Assembly (NCBI GenBank): GCA_965213525.1
Contig: OZ243889.1
Coordinates: 496,001 to 560,000 of the forward strand
Direction: 5' to 3'
From: G965213525 sp965213525
GTDB lineage: Bacteria; Actinomycetota; Acidimicrobiia; Acidimicrobiales; Poriferisodalaceae
DNA length: 64,000 nucleotides
The notes under the pieces were generated by a model. That model made no database searches and had not been told where the DNA came from. It was given only the letters and a program-made list of their open reading frames with translations. Below, in pieces: positions 52,715-60,840 of this stretch (position 1 is the stretch's first letter; each line of letters opens with the position of its first letter). Made by a program: the position numbers and the translations under genes.

Positions 52715-53128
52715 TCACGAGGTGATGTCGCTCACCGTCTTGCGGGCCTTGCGCAGCTGACGCTTCGCCTGCTTCTCGGCCTTGGCGGCCTGCTTGCGCG
52801 CCGCACGACGGGCCCGCCGGGACTGGTCAGAGACCCGGTGAGCGGCGTCAGAGGCGGCGTCGCCCACGCTTTGGGACTCGGCGCGACGACGCTGGCGGCG
52901 GCGACGCGCCGCCTTGACCGCCTCGACCATCCGCTTCTCGGCCTGCTGGGCCCGCTTCTCGGCCTGCTGGGCACGGTCGGTGGCGGCGCTGACCTCCGAG
53001 CGGGCCAGGTCCAGGTCGCGCCGGGCTTCGAGGTGAGCCTCCTCCTCGCGCGCCAGGCGCTCCTTCTTGCTGCGGAACTTCACCACGCCCAGCGTGAGGA
53101 CAGAGGCGGTCTTGCGGACGAGTCCCAT
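52715..53128 (-). CDS. Basic coiled-coil protein of unknown function
   Basis: This 137-aa protein is almost wholly helical and Lys/Arg/Gln/Ala-rich (LAREEEAHLEARRDLDLARS, AQQAEKRAQQAEKRMVEAVK with a short duplication). A very basic C-terminal half may bind nucleic acid or membrane. GAGGAG lies 5 bases before ATG 53128. It is first of an apparent four-gene operon with the PP2C phosphatase and two small proteins. Confidence 0.7.
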   Translation of the reverse strand: MGLVRKTASVLTLGVVKFRSKKERLAREEEAHLEARRDLDLARSEVSAATDRAQQAEKRAQQAEKRMVEAVKAARRRRQRRRAESQSVGDAASDAAHRVSDQSRRARRAARKQAAKAEKQAKRQLRKARKTVSDITS

Positions 53129-53213
53129 GGGCGCTCCTCGGAGTCGGTGACACCAGCGCCACGGTGGCGCCGGCCGGTGCGTTTCGTTCTAGCCCCACCA
53201 GGTGGGTTCGCGC

Positions 53214-53999
53214 TCATCGTCGCCGCCGGTCGGCCACGACGACGTCTCGGTCAGCGGCGCGGTCGCCCAGCACGTCGGCCGCCCCGCCGGGCGGCGTCAC
53301 CCACATCGGTGGGCCGGCCAGCGCGATGGCGTGCAGCTGGGCCTCGGCGGCGTCGGCCCCGCCGAGGTGCAGACCCAGCTGGGAGGCGTAGGCCAGACCC
53401 GCCGCGACGTGAGCCCGGACCGAGGCCGCCTCGGGGGTGCGGTGCCACCACCCCCAGCCGTCCGGCGGGTCGGGTGGTGGTCGGTGCGAGCGGCTGCGGT
53501 ACGGCTCGTCGAGCCATCGCAGCTGCGCGCCGCCCGGTTCGCCGAGGCGGTCGAGGGCCTCGACGACGAGGCGGTGATCGACGTGGCCTCCGAGCCCGAC
53601 CGGCCCGATCACCAGATCGGCTGAGGCGGTGCGATCGCCGACGGCGTCGACGATCTCGTCGACCAGCCCGTCATCGCCGGGGCGCAGCGGCCCGAACAAC
53701 GAGGCCGGGTCGGGGTAGCCCCGGTCGGGGGCCTCGCGCAGGCCGGCGTGCCAAGCGATGGCGCCGAGGTGAGCCGCAGCGCCCCGATCTTCGGTGCGGC
53801 GCAGGGACAGGTAGTCGCAGTCAGCGGGCAGGCCCTTGTCGACGCGGCACGCCACCGAGAAGGGCGAGGGGTCGGGCACCGATGCGGTGAACACGCTCAG
53901 CACCTCGACCTGCCAACCGCCAGCGACCATGCCGGCGAGCACCGCGCCAGCTGACCACGCGGCGTCGTCGAGGTGAGGCGACACCGCCACCGCCCTCAC
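53214..53999 (-). CDS. PIG-L family (MshB-like) deacetylase
   Basis: This 261-aa zinc enzyme has AVSPHLDDAAWSAGAVLAG (the PHxDD metal motif) and LGGHVDHRLVVEALDRLG (HxxH). Family members remove acetyl from N-acetylglucosamine or related sugars, as in GPI, teichoplanin and mycothiol biosynthesis. GTG 53999 overlaps the glycosyltransferase stop as GTGA. It is the last gene of the nine-gene operon and should act on the GT4 product. Confidence 0.88.
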   Translation of the reverse strand: MRAVAVSPHLDDAAWSAGAVLAGMVAGGWQVEVLSVFTASVPDPSPFSVACRVDKGLPADCDYLSLRRTEDRGAAAHLGAIAWHAGLREAPDRGYPDPASLFGPLRPGDDGLVDEIVDAVGDRTASADLVIGPVGLGGHVDHRLVVEALDRLGEPGGAQLRWLDEPYRSRSHRPPPDPPDGWGWWHRTPEAASVRAHVAAGLAYASQLGLHLGGADAAEAQLHAIALAGPPMWVTPPGGAADVLGDRAADRDVVVADRRRR

Positions 54000-55264
54000 A
54001 GCAGGTGGGGGGACCGGCGGAAGCGACACGACGGGTCGGCGTCGGCGACGCCGGTGGCCGGGTCGTACACCTCGGTCCAGCTCGCATCGGGCGCAGACCC
54101 GGCGAGCTCGTCGTAGGTGGCCCGCACCGTCGAGCCGACCGCATCCCACGACCACGTCGTGGTGACGTCGTCGAGCGCGGTCTGCGCGAGACGACGACGC
54201 AGCTCGTCGTCGTCGAGCACTCGGGCGATGGCGCCGGCGAGGGCGTCGATGTCCCCTGGCTCCACCAGCAGGCCGTTGCGGCCGTCGGTGACGCAGTCGA
54301 CCACCCCGACCGCCCGGCACGACACGACCGGCAGGCCGCTGGCCATCGCCTCGACGATGGTGTTGGAGAACCCCTCGGAGTAGGTGGGCGAGACGAACAC
54401 GTCACCGAGGCGGTAGCGCTCGGGGGCCTCGGCGTAGCTGACTGGGGGCATCCGGTGGACCCGCTCAGCCAGCCCCCGTTCGGTGACGAGCTCGTCGGTG
54501 GCCGCCACGTCAGGTCCGACACCCGAGACGATCAGCTCGACGTCGACCCCCCGGCTCGTCAGCATCGCCACCGCCTCGACGAGGTCGAGCACGCCCTTGC
54601 GACGGTCGATGCGCCCGTGGAACAACAGGCGGGGCACCGGCGGCAGCGAGGCGAGCGCTCGATCTCGGGCCGGGGTGAAGCGGGCGGTGTCGGTGGCGCC
54701 GGGCACGATGGTGAAGCGTTCGGGATCGGTGCCGTGGTTCTCGGTGACCTCGGCGGCGAAGCTGGCCGACCCGATCAGCAGCCGGTCGGCGTGGTCGAGC
54801 ACCGCCCGCATCGCCAGCCGGTGGGTCTCACAACAGGTGCCCACCCAGTGCCCGTCGCCACCCTGGATCGACACGACGGTCGCTAGGCCAAGTCGGCGGC
54901 CGGCCTCCATCGCCGCCAGCCCGCAGGGGTAGGCGTACTGGGCGTGCAGCACGTCGAACGGGTCGTCGCGGTGGTGCTCGACGAGAGCGGAGACCAGATC
55001 GTCGAGATCGGCCTCGAAGTCGGCGGGCCGGCCGTGGTTGACCTCGGCCTCCCCCCGGCTCGCACGTCCATCGACGACGACGCCGGGCACCGGCGGAGGG
55101 GGCCCGCCGCCGTACACCCCGATCCCGGCTGGGTCGTCTCGGTACTGCGAGACCATGACCACGTCGACGTCGTGGGCGACGAGGTGCTCGAGGAGGTTGA
55201 GGGCGTAGACGCTCATCCCCGAGACCGCCGGGAAGAACCGTCGCGACACGAAGCCGACCCTCAC
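53996..55264 (-). CDS. GT4 family glycosyltransferase
   Basis: This 422-aa enzyme has a GT-B fold. The N-terminal half reads VGFVSRRFFPAVSGMSVYAL, PFDVLHAQYAYPCGL and VVSIQGGDGHWVGT. The C-terminal half reads LLFHGRIDRRKGVLDLVEAV and SPTYSEGFSNTIVEAMASGL (the Ex7E donor motif). It resembles MshA and other sugar-nucleotide transferases but lacks specific proof of an inositol phosphate acceptor. Its start overlaps the isomerase gene stop as GTGA. Confidence 0.85.
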   Translation of the reverse strand: MRVGFVSRRFFPAVSGMSVYALNLLEHLVAHDVDVVMVSQYRDDPAGIGVYGGGPPPPVPGVVVDGRASRGEAEVNHGRPADFEADLDDLVSALVEHHRDDPFDVLHAQYAYPCGLAAMEAGRRLGLATVVSIQGGDGHWVGTCCETHRLAMRAVLDHADRLLIGSASFAAEVTENHGTDPERFTIVPGATDTARFTPARDRALASLPPVPRLLFHGRIDRRKGVLDLVEAVAMLTSRGVDVELIVSGVGPDVAATDELVTERGLAERVHRMPPVSYAEAPERYRLGDVFVSPTYSEGFSNTIVEAMASGLPVVSCRAVGVVDCVTDGRNGLLVEPGDIDALAGAIARVLDDDELRRRLAQTALDDVTTTWSWDAVGSTVRATYDELAGSAPDASWTEVYDPATGVADADPSCRFRRSPHLL

Positions 55265-56112
55265 CTCGTCGGCTCCATCTGGCGTAGGGCCTCGATGGTG
55301 GCGGGGACGATCTCGTGGGCCCGGTGGCTGTCCCGGGACAGCTCGACGGTGACCAGCCGGCTCCAACCCACCTCGACCAAGGCCTCGACCACCGCAGCGA
55401 CGTCCATGTCGCCCTCGCCGATCGCCCGGTGGTCGTGGACGCCCCGGGGCATGTCCTCCACGGCGACGGTGGCGGCGCGCCCGGCGAACTCGCGCACGGC
55501 TGCTGAGGGTTCCCGGTCGCCGGTCACCCAGCAGTGGCCGGTGTCCAGGGCCATGGCGATGGGTGCGTCGGTGCGGCGCCTGACCGCATCGGCCAGTCGG
55601 ACCCAGTCGTCGACGGTCTCGACGACGTGGCCGGGCTCGGGCTCCACGGCCAGGGGCACGCCCCGCTCGGCGGCATGGGCGGCCACCGCCACGATGCCGT
55701 CGACGAGGCGGCGCCACGCCAGCTCCGGCTCGACCCCGGGGCCGGGCACACCCGCCCAGCACGACACCGCCTCGGCGCTGACCGCAGCGCCGACGTCGAC
55801 GGCCCGTCGCAGGAAGTCGACCCGGCGTGCCCGGCCCTCGGGCTCGTCGGCGACCAGGGTGGGGTGGTGCTTGCGTGAGGGGTCGAGCAGGTATCGGGCC
55901 CCGGTCTCGATGACCGCGCCCAGGCCCAGCTCGTCGAGGCGGTCAGCGAGACGACGGTCGGCGCCGGCCCGGTCGTCGGCGAAGGGGTCGTGGTGGTGGT
56001 GGTCGAGGGTGAGGGCCACCCCGTCGTAGCCGCAGTCGGCGATGAGGGCGAGGGCGTCGTCGAGGCGGTGGTGGGCGCACCCGTTGGTGTTGAAGGCGTA
56101 CCGCAGTCCCAC
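55261..56112 (-). CDS. TIM-barrel sugar isomerase/epimerase-like protein
   Basis: This 283-aa AP-endonuclease-2-fold protein begins LRYAFNTNGCAHHRLDDALA and has LTLDHHHHD, LAVEPEPGHVVETVDDWVRL, ALDTGHCWVTGD and VAVEDM, with metal ligands Glu, Asp and His as in IolE/hydroxypyruvate isomerases. It would isomerise, epimerise or dehydrate a sugar or cyclitol. GTG 56112 has AGGAGG 8 bases upstream and lies 1 base after the YcaO stop. Confidence 0.82.
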   Translation of the reverse strand: MGLRYAFNTNGCAHHRLDDALALIADCGYDGVALTLDHHHHDPFADDRAGADRRLADRLDELGLGAVIETGARYLLDPSRKHHPTLVADEPEGRARRVDFLRRAVDVGAAVSAEAVSCWAGVPGPGVEPELAWRRLVDGIVAVAAHAAERGVPLAVEPEPGHVVETVDDWVRLADAVRRRTDAPIAMALDTGHCWVTGDREPSAAVREFAGRAATVAVEDMPRGVHDHRAIGEGDMDVAAVVEALVEVGWSRLVTVELSRDSHRAHEIVPATIEALRQMEPTR

Positions 56113-56113
56113 C

Positions 56114-57667
56114 TCAGCCACCTCCTGCTCGTGAGGAACAGCCGTCGGACCGGTGCCGGTGCGTCTCGGCGGCGCTCCCGTCGTGTCCGCCGAGGACGCT
56201 GAGCACGGCGTGGCGCGACGGCTCGCGGTACAGCGGGTAGAGGGGACCGACGGTGGCAGCGATGCGGTCCGGGGCGATCCACGCCGGGCCGCCGACGCGT
56301 GCTCGGGCTTCGGCGTCGAGTGGCACCGCCAGGGCCCCGGGGGGGCCCGAGCCGACGCCACAGAGATCGAGGCCGCGCTCGGCGGCGACGGCCAGGCCCC
56401 GAGGGCCGACGCGCCCGTAGCTCATCGTCTCGACCTCCAAGCCGGCCACGATGGCCTTGCCGGCGACCACGCCCGGCTCGGACGTTTCGGCCTGGGCCCA
56501 CAGGGCCTCCAGACCGGCCCGCTCGAGCGCGGCGACCACGTGGGCCAGGCGGGCGGCCGGGTCACCGGCAGGTGGGTCACCGACGGCGCCGGTGACGTCG
56601 TCCCAGCCGATGAGGTGCTCCCTGTGTCGGATCACCGCCACCTCCTCGGCCAGCTCGGCGGCGGGCATCGCCGCCCAGCGGGCCATCTCCTGCAACGCCC
56701 GGGGTTCCTCCCGACCGGGATCGATGCGGCTCAGCCAGTCGTCGAGGTAGGCGGCGTCGACGATGCGGGCCACGACGTCGAAGCGACCGTGGGCCAGGCT
56801 CTTGCGGCTGCGGGCCGCAGCGAGCTCGCTGAGGGCCTTGCGCACGGCGCGGACGGGGTCGGGGTCAGCGGCTTCACCTCCGGCGGTGACCGCCAGCGGC
56901 ATCGACGGATCAGGCTGGTGGTCGTCGGCCGACGCCCACACGTTGAGCGTGCCCAGATCGGTGGCGGCGAGCTTGACGATGGGCTCGACCCCCGCGTCGC
57001 GGAACGACGCGACGAGGGCGACGACGTCGGGATCGTCACAGGCGTCGATGTCGATGGCAGCGCCGGTGTCGAGCGCCCGGTAGCGCAGGGAGTTGCCGTC
57101 GCGCTGGATCAGCTCGAGCAGGGCGTGCACCTGGGCTCGGGCCCGGGTGTCACCAGCACCGAGGCCGTTGGTGATCGGGGTGATCATGGGGGTGACCCCG
57201 GGGGGTAGCTCACCGGGGTTGCAGGCGACGAGCTCGACGGGCACCCAGCGGGGCGCGCCGTCGGTCATCCGCTCGGCCGAGGTCCACGCCAGCGGCGTGT
57301 CGTCGTCGACCACGGTTCCGGGGTCCAGGGTCAAGGTGAGGGGGTCGACGGCGTCGAGGCCCCGGGCGCGCAGTTCACGGCGGCTGCCGCGCTCGAGGCG
57401 TCGCCGGCCGACGGCCAGGGCATGAGCAGACCACTCGACCAGCTCGCCCAACGCCGAGGCCCGGGCCTCGTCCTCGGTGGTGCCGTAGCCGAAGGTGCCG
57501 ACGATGCGCTCGCCGAGGGTGAGGTGGGCCGCCACCGTCGGGACGCCGAGCCGGTCGATGTGGTCGATGCGCACCAGGTGCGGCTCGACCGGCAGGGCGC
57601 CCAGGTACGCCTCAGCGGCCCGGGCGGCGGCCTCGGCATGGCTGGTCGAGCTCGTCGGCTCGGTCAC
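56114..57667 (-). CDS. YcaO-domain protein
   Basis: This 517-aa protein carries a YcaO fold. FGYGTTEDEARASALGELVE has Ser71/Glu75/Glu78, the Sx3Ex2E ATP-binding block. NGLGAGDTRARAQVHALLEL then IQRD has Gln179, Glu185, Gln188 and Arg189 (Gln replaces the usual Glu), and RKALSELAAARSR is the third. These motifs are largely kept, so ATP-dependent amide activation is possible. No TfuA, E1-like or leader peptide-binding partner is adjacent. A further 100 residues at the C-terminus are extra. GTG 57667 follows a 10-codon mini-ORF with GTGA on both sides. Confidence 0.85.
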   Translation of the reverse strand: MTEPTSSTSHAEAAARAAEAYLGALPVEPHLVRIDHIDRLGVPTVAAHLTLGERIVGTFGYGTTEDEARASALGELVEWSAHALAVGRRRLERGSRRELRARGLDAVDPLTLTLDPGTVVDDDTPLAWTSAERMTDGAPRWVPVELVACNPGELPPGVTPMITPITNGLGAGDTRARAQVHALLELIQRDGNSLRYRALDTGAAIDIDACDDPDVVALVASFRDAGVEPIVKLAATDLGTLNVWASADDHQPDPSMPLAVTAGGEAADPDPVRAVRKALSELAAARSRKSLAHGRFDVVARIVDAAYLDDWLSRIDPGREEPRALQEMARWAAMPAAELAEEVAVIRHREHLIGWDDVTGAVGDPPAGDPAARLAHVVAALERAGLEALWAQAETSEPGVVAGKAIVAGLEVETMSYGRVGPRGLAVAAERGLDLCGVGSGPPGALAVPLDAEARARVGGPAWIAPDRIAATVGPLYPLYREPSRHAVLSVLGGHDGSAAETHRHRSDGCSSRAGGG

Positions 57668-57703
57668 GACAGCGTCGGGTTCGTCGGCCCGGTCACGACA
57701 GCG
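57652..57703 (-). repeat. 23-bp direct repeat at the MBL-YcaO junction
   Basis: Plus-strand copies at 57652-57674 and 57681-57703 differ at one base; the period is 29. Each copy includes a GTGA overlap, so the junction between the MBL and YcaO genes was duplicated. Confidence 0.8.
57664..57696 (-). other. 10-codon mini-ORF linking the MBL and YcaO genes
   Basis: GTG to TGA frame VTGPTNPTLS overlaps the MBL gene stop and the YcaO start by four bases each. It seems to be a by-product of the repeat, acting as a translational relay if translated. Confidence 0.45.
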
Positions 57704-58526
57704 CTGTGACCGAGACGGCCTCGACGGTCGGCCGCCCGGCGAGCAGCCCGTCGAGGTAGCGGACGACGAGATCGGTGTGCACGCCATCGACGGCCTCGAA
57801 CGGGGTGCACACCGAGGTGAAGTCCAAGCCGCCGATCACGTCCCGGTAGCGGCTGACCTCGTTGCGACTGAGCGGGATCCGCTGGTGGTACGCCTTGTGG
57901 CTGCTCAACGCCACGGGGCGGCCAGCCTCGTCGACGTCGACCTTCAAGGCATCGCCGCAGAAGAGCCGTCGGGCGACGGCGTCGTGGAACACCACGTGGC
58001 CGGGGAAGTGCCCGCCGGTGGCGTGGGCGACGAGCCCGGGCCCGACCTCGTGGAGGTCGTCCATGGGCCAGGTGACGTCGAAGGCGCCGGTCCAGACGAG
58101 ATCGTCGCGATGGATGAGCACCTCGGGGTCGAAGCGCTCGGCGAGCTGCCACAGCGCCCCGTAGCCGTGCACGTGCGTGCTCGCCACCGTGACCAGTCCG
58201 CCGGCGTCGGCCAGGGCGTCGAGGGCGCCAGAGGTGTAGACGCCGGTGGCCTCCAGGCCGATCCGACCGGCGTCGGTCGTCACGACCCACCCGCTCGAGC
58301 CGAGCCCGAGCGCGGGCCGGGCGCTCCACGCCTCGAGCCGGTCGTCGATGCGCTCGCAGGTGGTCTGGCGGCCGGTCTGGGCCTCGGCGAGGGTGTGGAA
58401 GGCGAAGCCATCAGGCGGCAGGGCGTTGCGCACGTCGACGCACACCGGGCAGCTCGGCGGCCGTTGGGTGTCGAACCAGCGCTGCCAGGTGCCGCAGTGG
58501 TCACAGGCGTAGCGGGTCAGGGTCAC
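57693..58526 (-). CDS. MBL-fold hydrolase with N-terminal zinc ribbon
   Basis: This 277-aa protein begins with a two-CxxC ribbon (YACDHCGTWQRW, CPVCVDVRNALP). A metallo-beta-lactamase fold follows (GSSGWVVTTDAGRIG, VASTHVHGYGALWQLAERFD, GHFPGHVVFHDAVARRLFCG, DALK). The HxHxDH motif is degenerate (HVHGYG), so the catalytic metal site may differ. GTG 58526 overlaps the oxidoreductase stop as GTGA. It fits a hydrolase or thiol-transfer role in the operon, which is inference. Confidence 0.78.
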   Translation of the reverse strand: MTLTRYACDHCGTWQRWFDTQRPPSCPVCVDVRNALPPDGFAFHTLAEAQTGRQTTCERIDDRLEAWSARPALGLGSSGWVVTTDAGRIGLEATGVYTSGALDALADAGGLVTVASTHVHGYGALWQLAERFDPEVLIHRDDLVWTGAFDVTWPMDDLHEVGPGLVAHATGGHFPGHVVFHDAVARRLFCGDALKVDVDEAGRPVALSSHKAYHQRIPLSRNEVSRYRDVIGGLDFTSVCTPFEAVDGVHTDLVVRYLDGLLAGRPTVEAVSVTALS

Positions 58527-59617
58527 GGTGCCCCCTGTCGGGTGCTCGCACGTCTGGTGGCGGCGTCATCGGCTCGGGCCAGGGCGTCGAGCAGCAGCAG
58601 GTGGTGGGCGAGGTCGGTGTCGGGACAGGCGGTCGCCTCGCCCCGCACGACGGCGTCGACCCACTCGACCTGGCCGACGAAGGGATCGCCGGCGCCGTCG
58701 AAGGCCACCTCGGAGGTGTCACCGGTCTCGGCGCTGGTGCGCGTGAGGCGACCGCCGGGGGTCTGGCCCATCGTGTCGGTGGCGGTGAGGGCGCCGCCGG
58801 TCCCGGTGACCTCGATGCGGCGGCGGGGCAACGTCTCGGGCCAGCAGTAGGCCACCTGGGCGACCGCTGCGACCTCGCCGAGCGATCCCACCAGCACGGC
58901 TCCGTCGTCCACTCCGTCCAGACGACGGGCGTAGGGGTGCACGGCGTGCTGGAGCATGACCTGCAGAGCGTCCCACCGGTGGCCGACCAGCGTCGAGACC
59001 AGGTCGATCACGTGGGGCGCCAGGTCGATGGCCGCCCCACCCCCGGAGCGGTGCCCGTCGATGCGCCAGTTGTCCGTCGCCCAGGTCTGGTCGACCCAAC
59101 AGGCGTAGCGGACCGCCACCTGGACGACCTGGCCGATCTCGCCGGCCGCCACGAGGCGGCCCATGGTCCGGTGAGCGGGGTGGTGGCGTTGGTCGAAGGC
59201 GGTCAGCAGCCACCGGTCGACCCGCCGGGCGTGGGCGTGCAGCTCGCCAGCCTCGTCGGGCTCGGTGGTCAGCGGCTTCTCGCACACGACGTGACGCCCG
59301 GCGTCCAGGCAGGCCCGGATGACGCTGCCGTGGGTGTGGTTGGGGGTGGCGACGTGGACGACCTCGACGGTGGGGTCCTCGAGCAGGTCGGCGAGGCTGC
59401 GGCGGGCACGAGCTGCCCCGGCGGCGGCCTCGGCCCGGCCCGCCACGGGGTCGGTCACGCCGACGAGTCGGGCACCGGGGACGGCATCGAGCGCCGGGAC
59501 GAGGTGGTCGGTGGCGATCCAGCCGGCGCCGACGACGCCCCAACCGACGCTGTTCCGTTCGGCGCCGTCGCCAAGGGTGCGGCTCAGGTCGGCGTGCCGA
59601 GGCCCGACGCCGTTCAC
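58523..59617 (-). CDS. Gfo/Idh/MocA family oxidoreductase
   Basis: This 364-aa NAD(P)-dependent enzyme has WGVVGAGWIATDHLVPALDA (Rossmann GxGxxG), VATPNHTHGSVIRACLDAG and VVCEKPLTTEPDEAGEL (the EKP motif with the catalytic Lys). AIDLAPHVIDLV is the substrate-side block. Related enzymes oxidise inositol or sugars, so it may act on the product of the inositol-phosphate synthase. GTG 59617 overlaps the methyltransferase stop as GTGA. Confidence 0.87.
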   Translation of the reverse strand: MNGVGPRHADLSRTLGDGAERNSVGWGVVGAGWIATDHLVPALDAVPGARLVGVTDPVAGRAEAAAGAARARRSLADLLEDPTVEVVHVATPNHTHGSVIRACLDAGRHVVCEKPLTTEPDEAGELHAHARRVDRWLLTAFDQRHHPAHRTMGRLVAAGEIGQVVQVAVRYACWVDQTWATDNWRIDGHRSGGGAAIDLAPHVIDLVSTLVGHRWDALQVMLQHAVHPYARRLDGVDDGAVLVGSLGEVAAVAQVAYCWPETLPRRRIEVTGTGGALTATDTMGQTPGGRLTRTSAETGDTSEVAFDGAGDPFVGQVEWVDAVVRGEATACPDTDLAHHLLLLDALARADDAATRRASTRQGAP

Positions 59618-60840
59618 GGCCAGCCCGCAGGCACGTCGACCAGCACGCCCCGGGCGACGAGCGAGGCCATCTCGGCGTCGGTGGGATCGTGGTCGACGGC
59701 GCGGTCGGCCGAGAGCGCCTCGGCCAACCGGCGGCTGATCTCTGATCCGTCGACGTCAGCCATCTGCGGGCCGTACTCGTCACGGAACCCCGCCGAGGGC
59801 CACCGCACGCACAGCCGCGAGCCGACGAGGTCGAACAGCGCAGCGAGGCGCAGCGGCGTGCCCGGGGGCGGCCCCGGCGGCCGGGCCCAGTCCAGCTCGG
59901 ACGGCACGACGCTGATCGCGTGCTCTCCGTGACGCTTGCCGCTCAAGGTCCGGGGCGGTCGTCCGCCACGGGCGAAGGCCGCGATGTCGGCGTCGTCGTG
60001 AGCTCGCCCGCCGTCGAGCAGGACCCGCCACCCCGCCAGCGAGCGGGGATGCCCGCCGACGACCTGGTCGGCATCGACGTCGTGCAGGTGACCGAGGGCG
60101 ATGCTCCCGTCGGGTCCGGCGAGACGACGGGCCTCGGCCACCACGGCGGCGGCGTCGGCGATGAAGTACAGGGCATCGCAGATGACGACGGTGCGGGGCT
60201 CGGGCGTCTCGGCCAGACCGGTGGCGGAGGCGTCGGCGGCCACCCAGCGAGCGCCCGGGTCGACGCGACGGGCCCCGACCCAGGCCTTGGCCCACACCAG
60301 CTCGACGTTGGTGCGGTCGGGCCGTCGGTGGCGCACCGCCCAGCCGAGCTGACCGAGGCCGGCGGCGAGATCGACGATCGGCCCGGGCGGGCACGAGGCG
60401 GCGATGGCGGCGCTCGACGCCAGGGTGGGGGCCGACCAGCGGTGGGCGAAGTAGTCAGCGACCGGACCGAAGTCCAGCGCTCGCAGCAGCGGCACCGGTC
60501 CGAGGTCGCCGCGACGGTGGGCAGACACGGCATCGAGCACCTCTGACGGCTCGGGCCACGGGCGCGGCGCCCACGGATCACGTCGGGCGGCCAGGGTTGC
60601 TGCCGCCCGGTCGGCATCGGCTGCGTCACAGGCGTCGACGGCAGCGGCGGTGCCCTCGGGGTCGTCGGCGCGCAGGTCAGCCACTCCGTCGACGAGCGGC
60701 CACCGGTGCGTCCCGCAGTCGAGCGTCGCCACCTCTGGTGAGGCGCTCGATCCTGCGGCGCGCAACGGGGCGCCGTCGATGGGGCAGCGCAGCTCTGGGG
60801 CGCAGGCCACGTCGCCCCGCCCGCTCGTCGACGTCGTCAC
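59614..60840 (-). CDS. SAM-dependent methyltransferase-like protein
   Basis: This 408-aa protein has an N-terminal Trm112-like section (LRCPIDGAPLRAAG, LDCGTHRWPLVDGVADLR). A class I methyltransferase core follows (GPIVDLAAGLGQLGWAVRHR, then VVICDALYFIADAAAVVAEA). The glycine loop reads AAGLGQ, slightly off the DxGxG consensus. The C-terminal 130 residues have no clear domain. GTG 60840 overlaps the upstream gene's stop as GTGA. The target of methylation is unknown. Confidence 0.7.
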   Translation of the reverse strand: MTTSTSGRGDVACAPELRCPIDGAPLRAAGSSASPEVATLDCGTHRWPLVDGVADLRADDPEGTAAAVDACDAADADRAAATLAARRDPWAPRPWPEPSEVLDAVSAHRRGDLGPVPLLRALDFGPVADYFAHRWSAPTLASSAAIAASCPPGPIVDLAAGLGQLGWAVRHRRPDRTNVELVWAKAWVGARRVDPGARWVAADASATGLAETPEPRTVVICDALYFIADAAAVVAEARRLAGPDGSIALGHLHDVDADQVVGGHPRSLAGWRVLLDGGRAHDDADIAAFARGGRPPRTLSGKRHGEHAISVVPSELDWARPPGPPPGTPLRLAALFDLVGSRLCVRWPSAGFRDEYGPQMADVDGSEISRRLAEALSADRAVDHDPTDAEMASLVARGVLVDVPAGWP

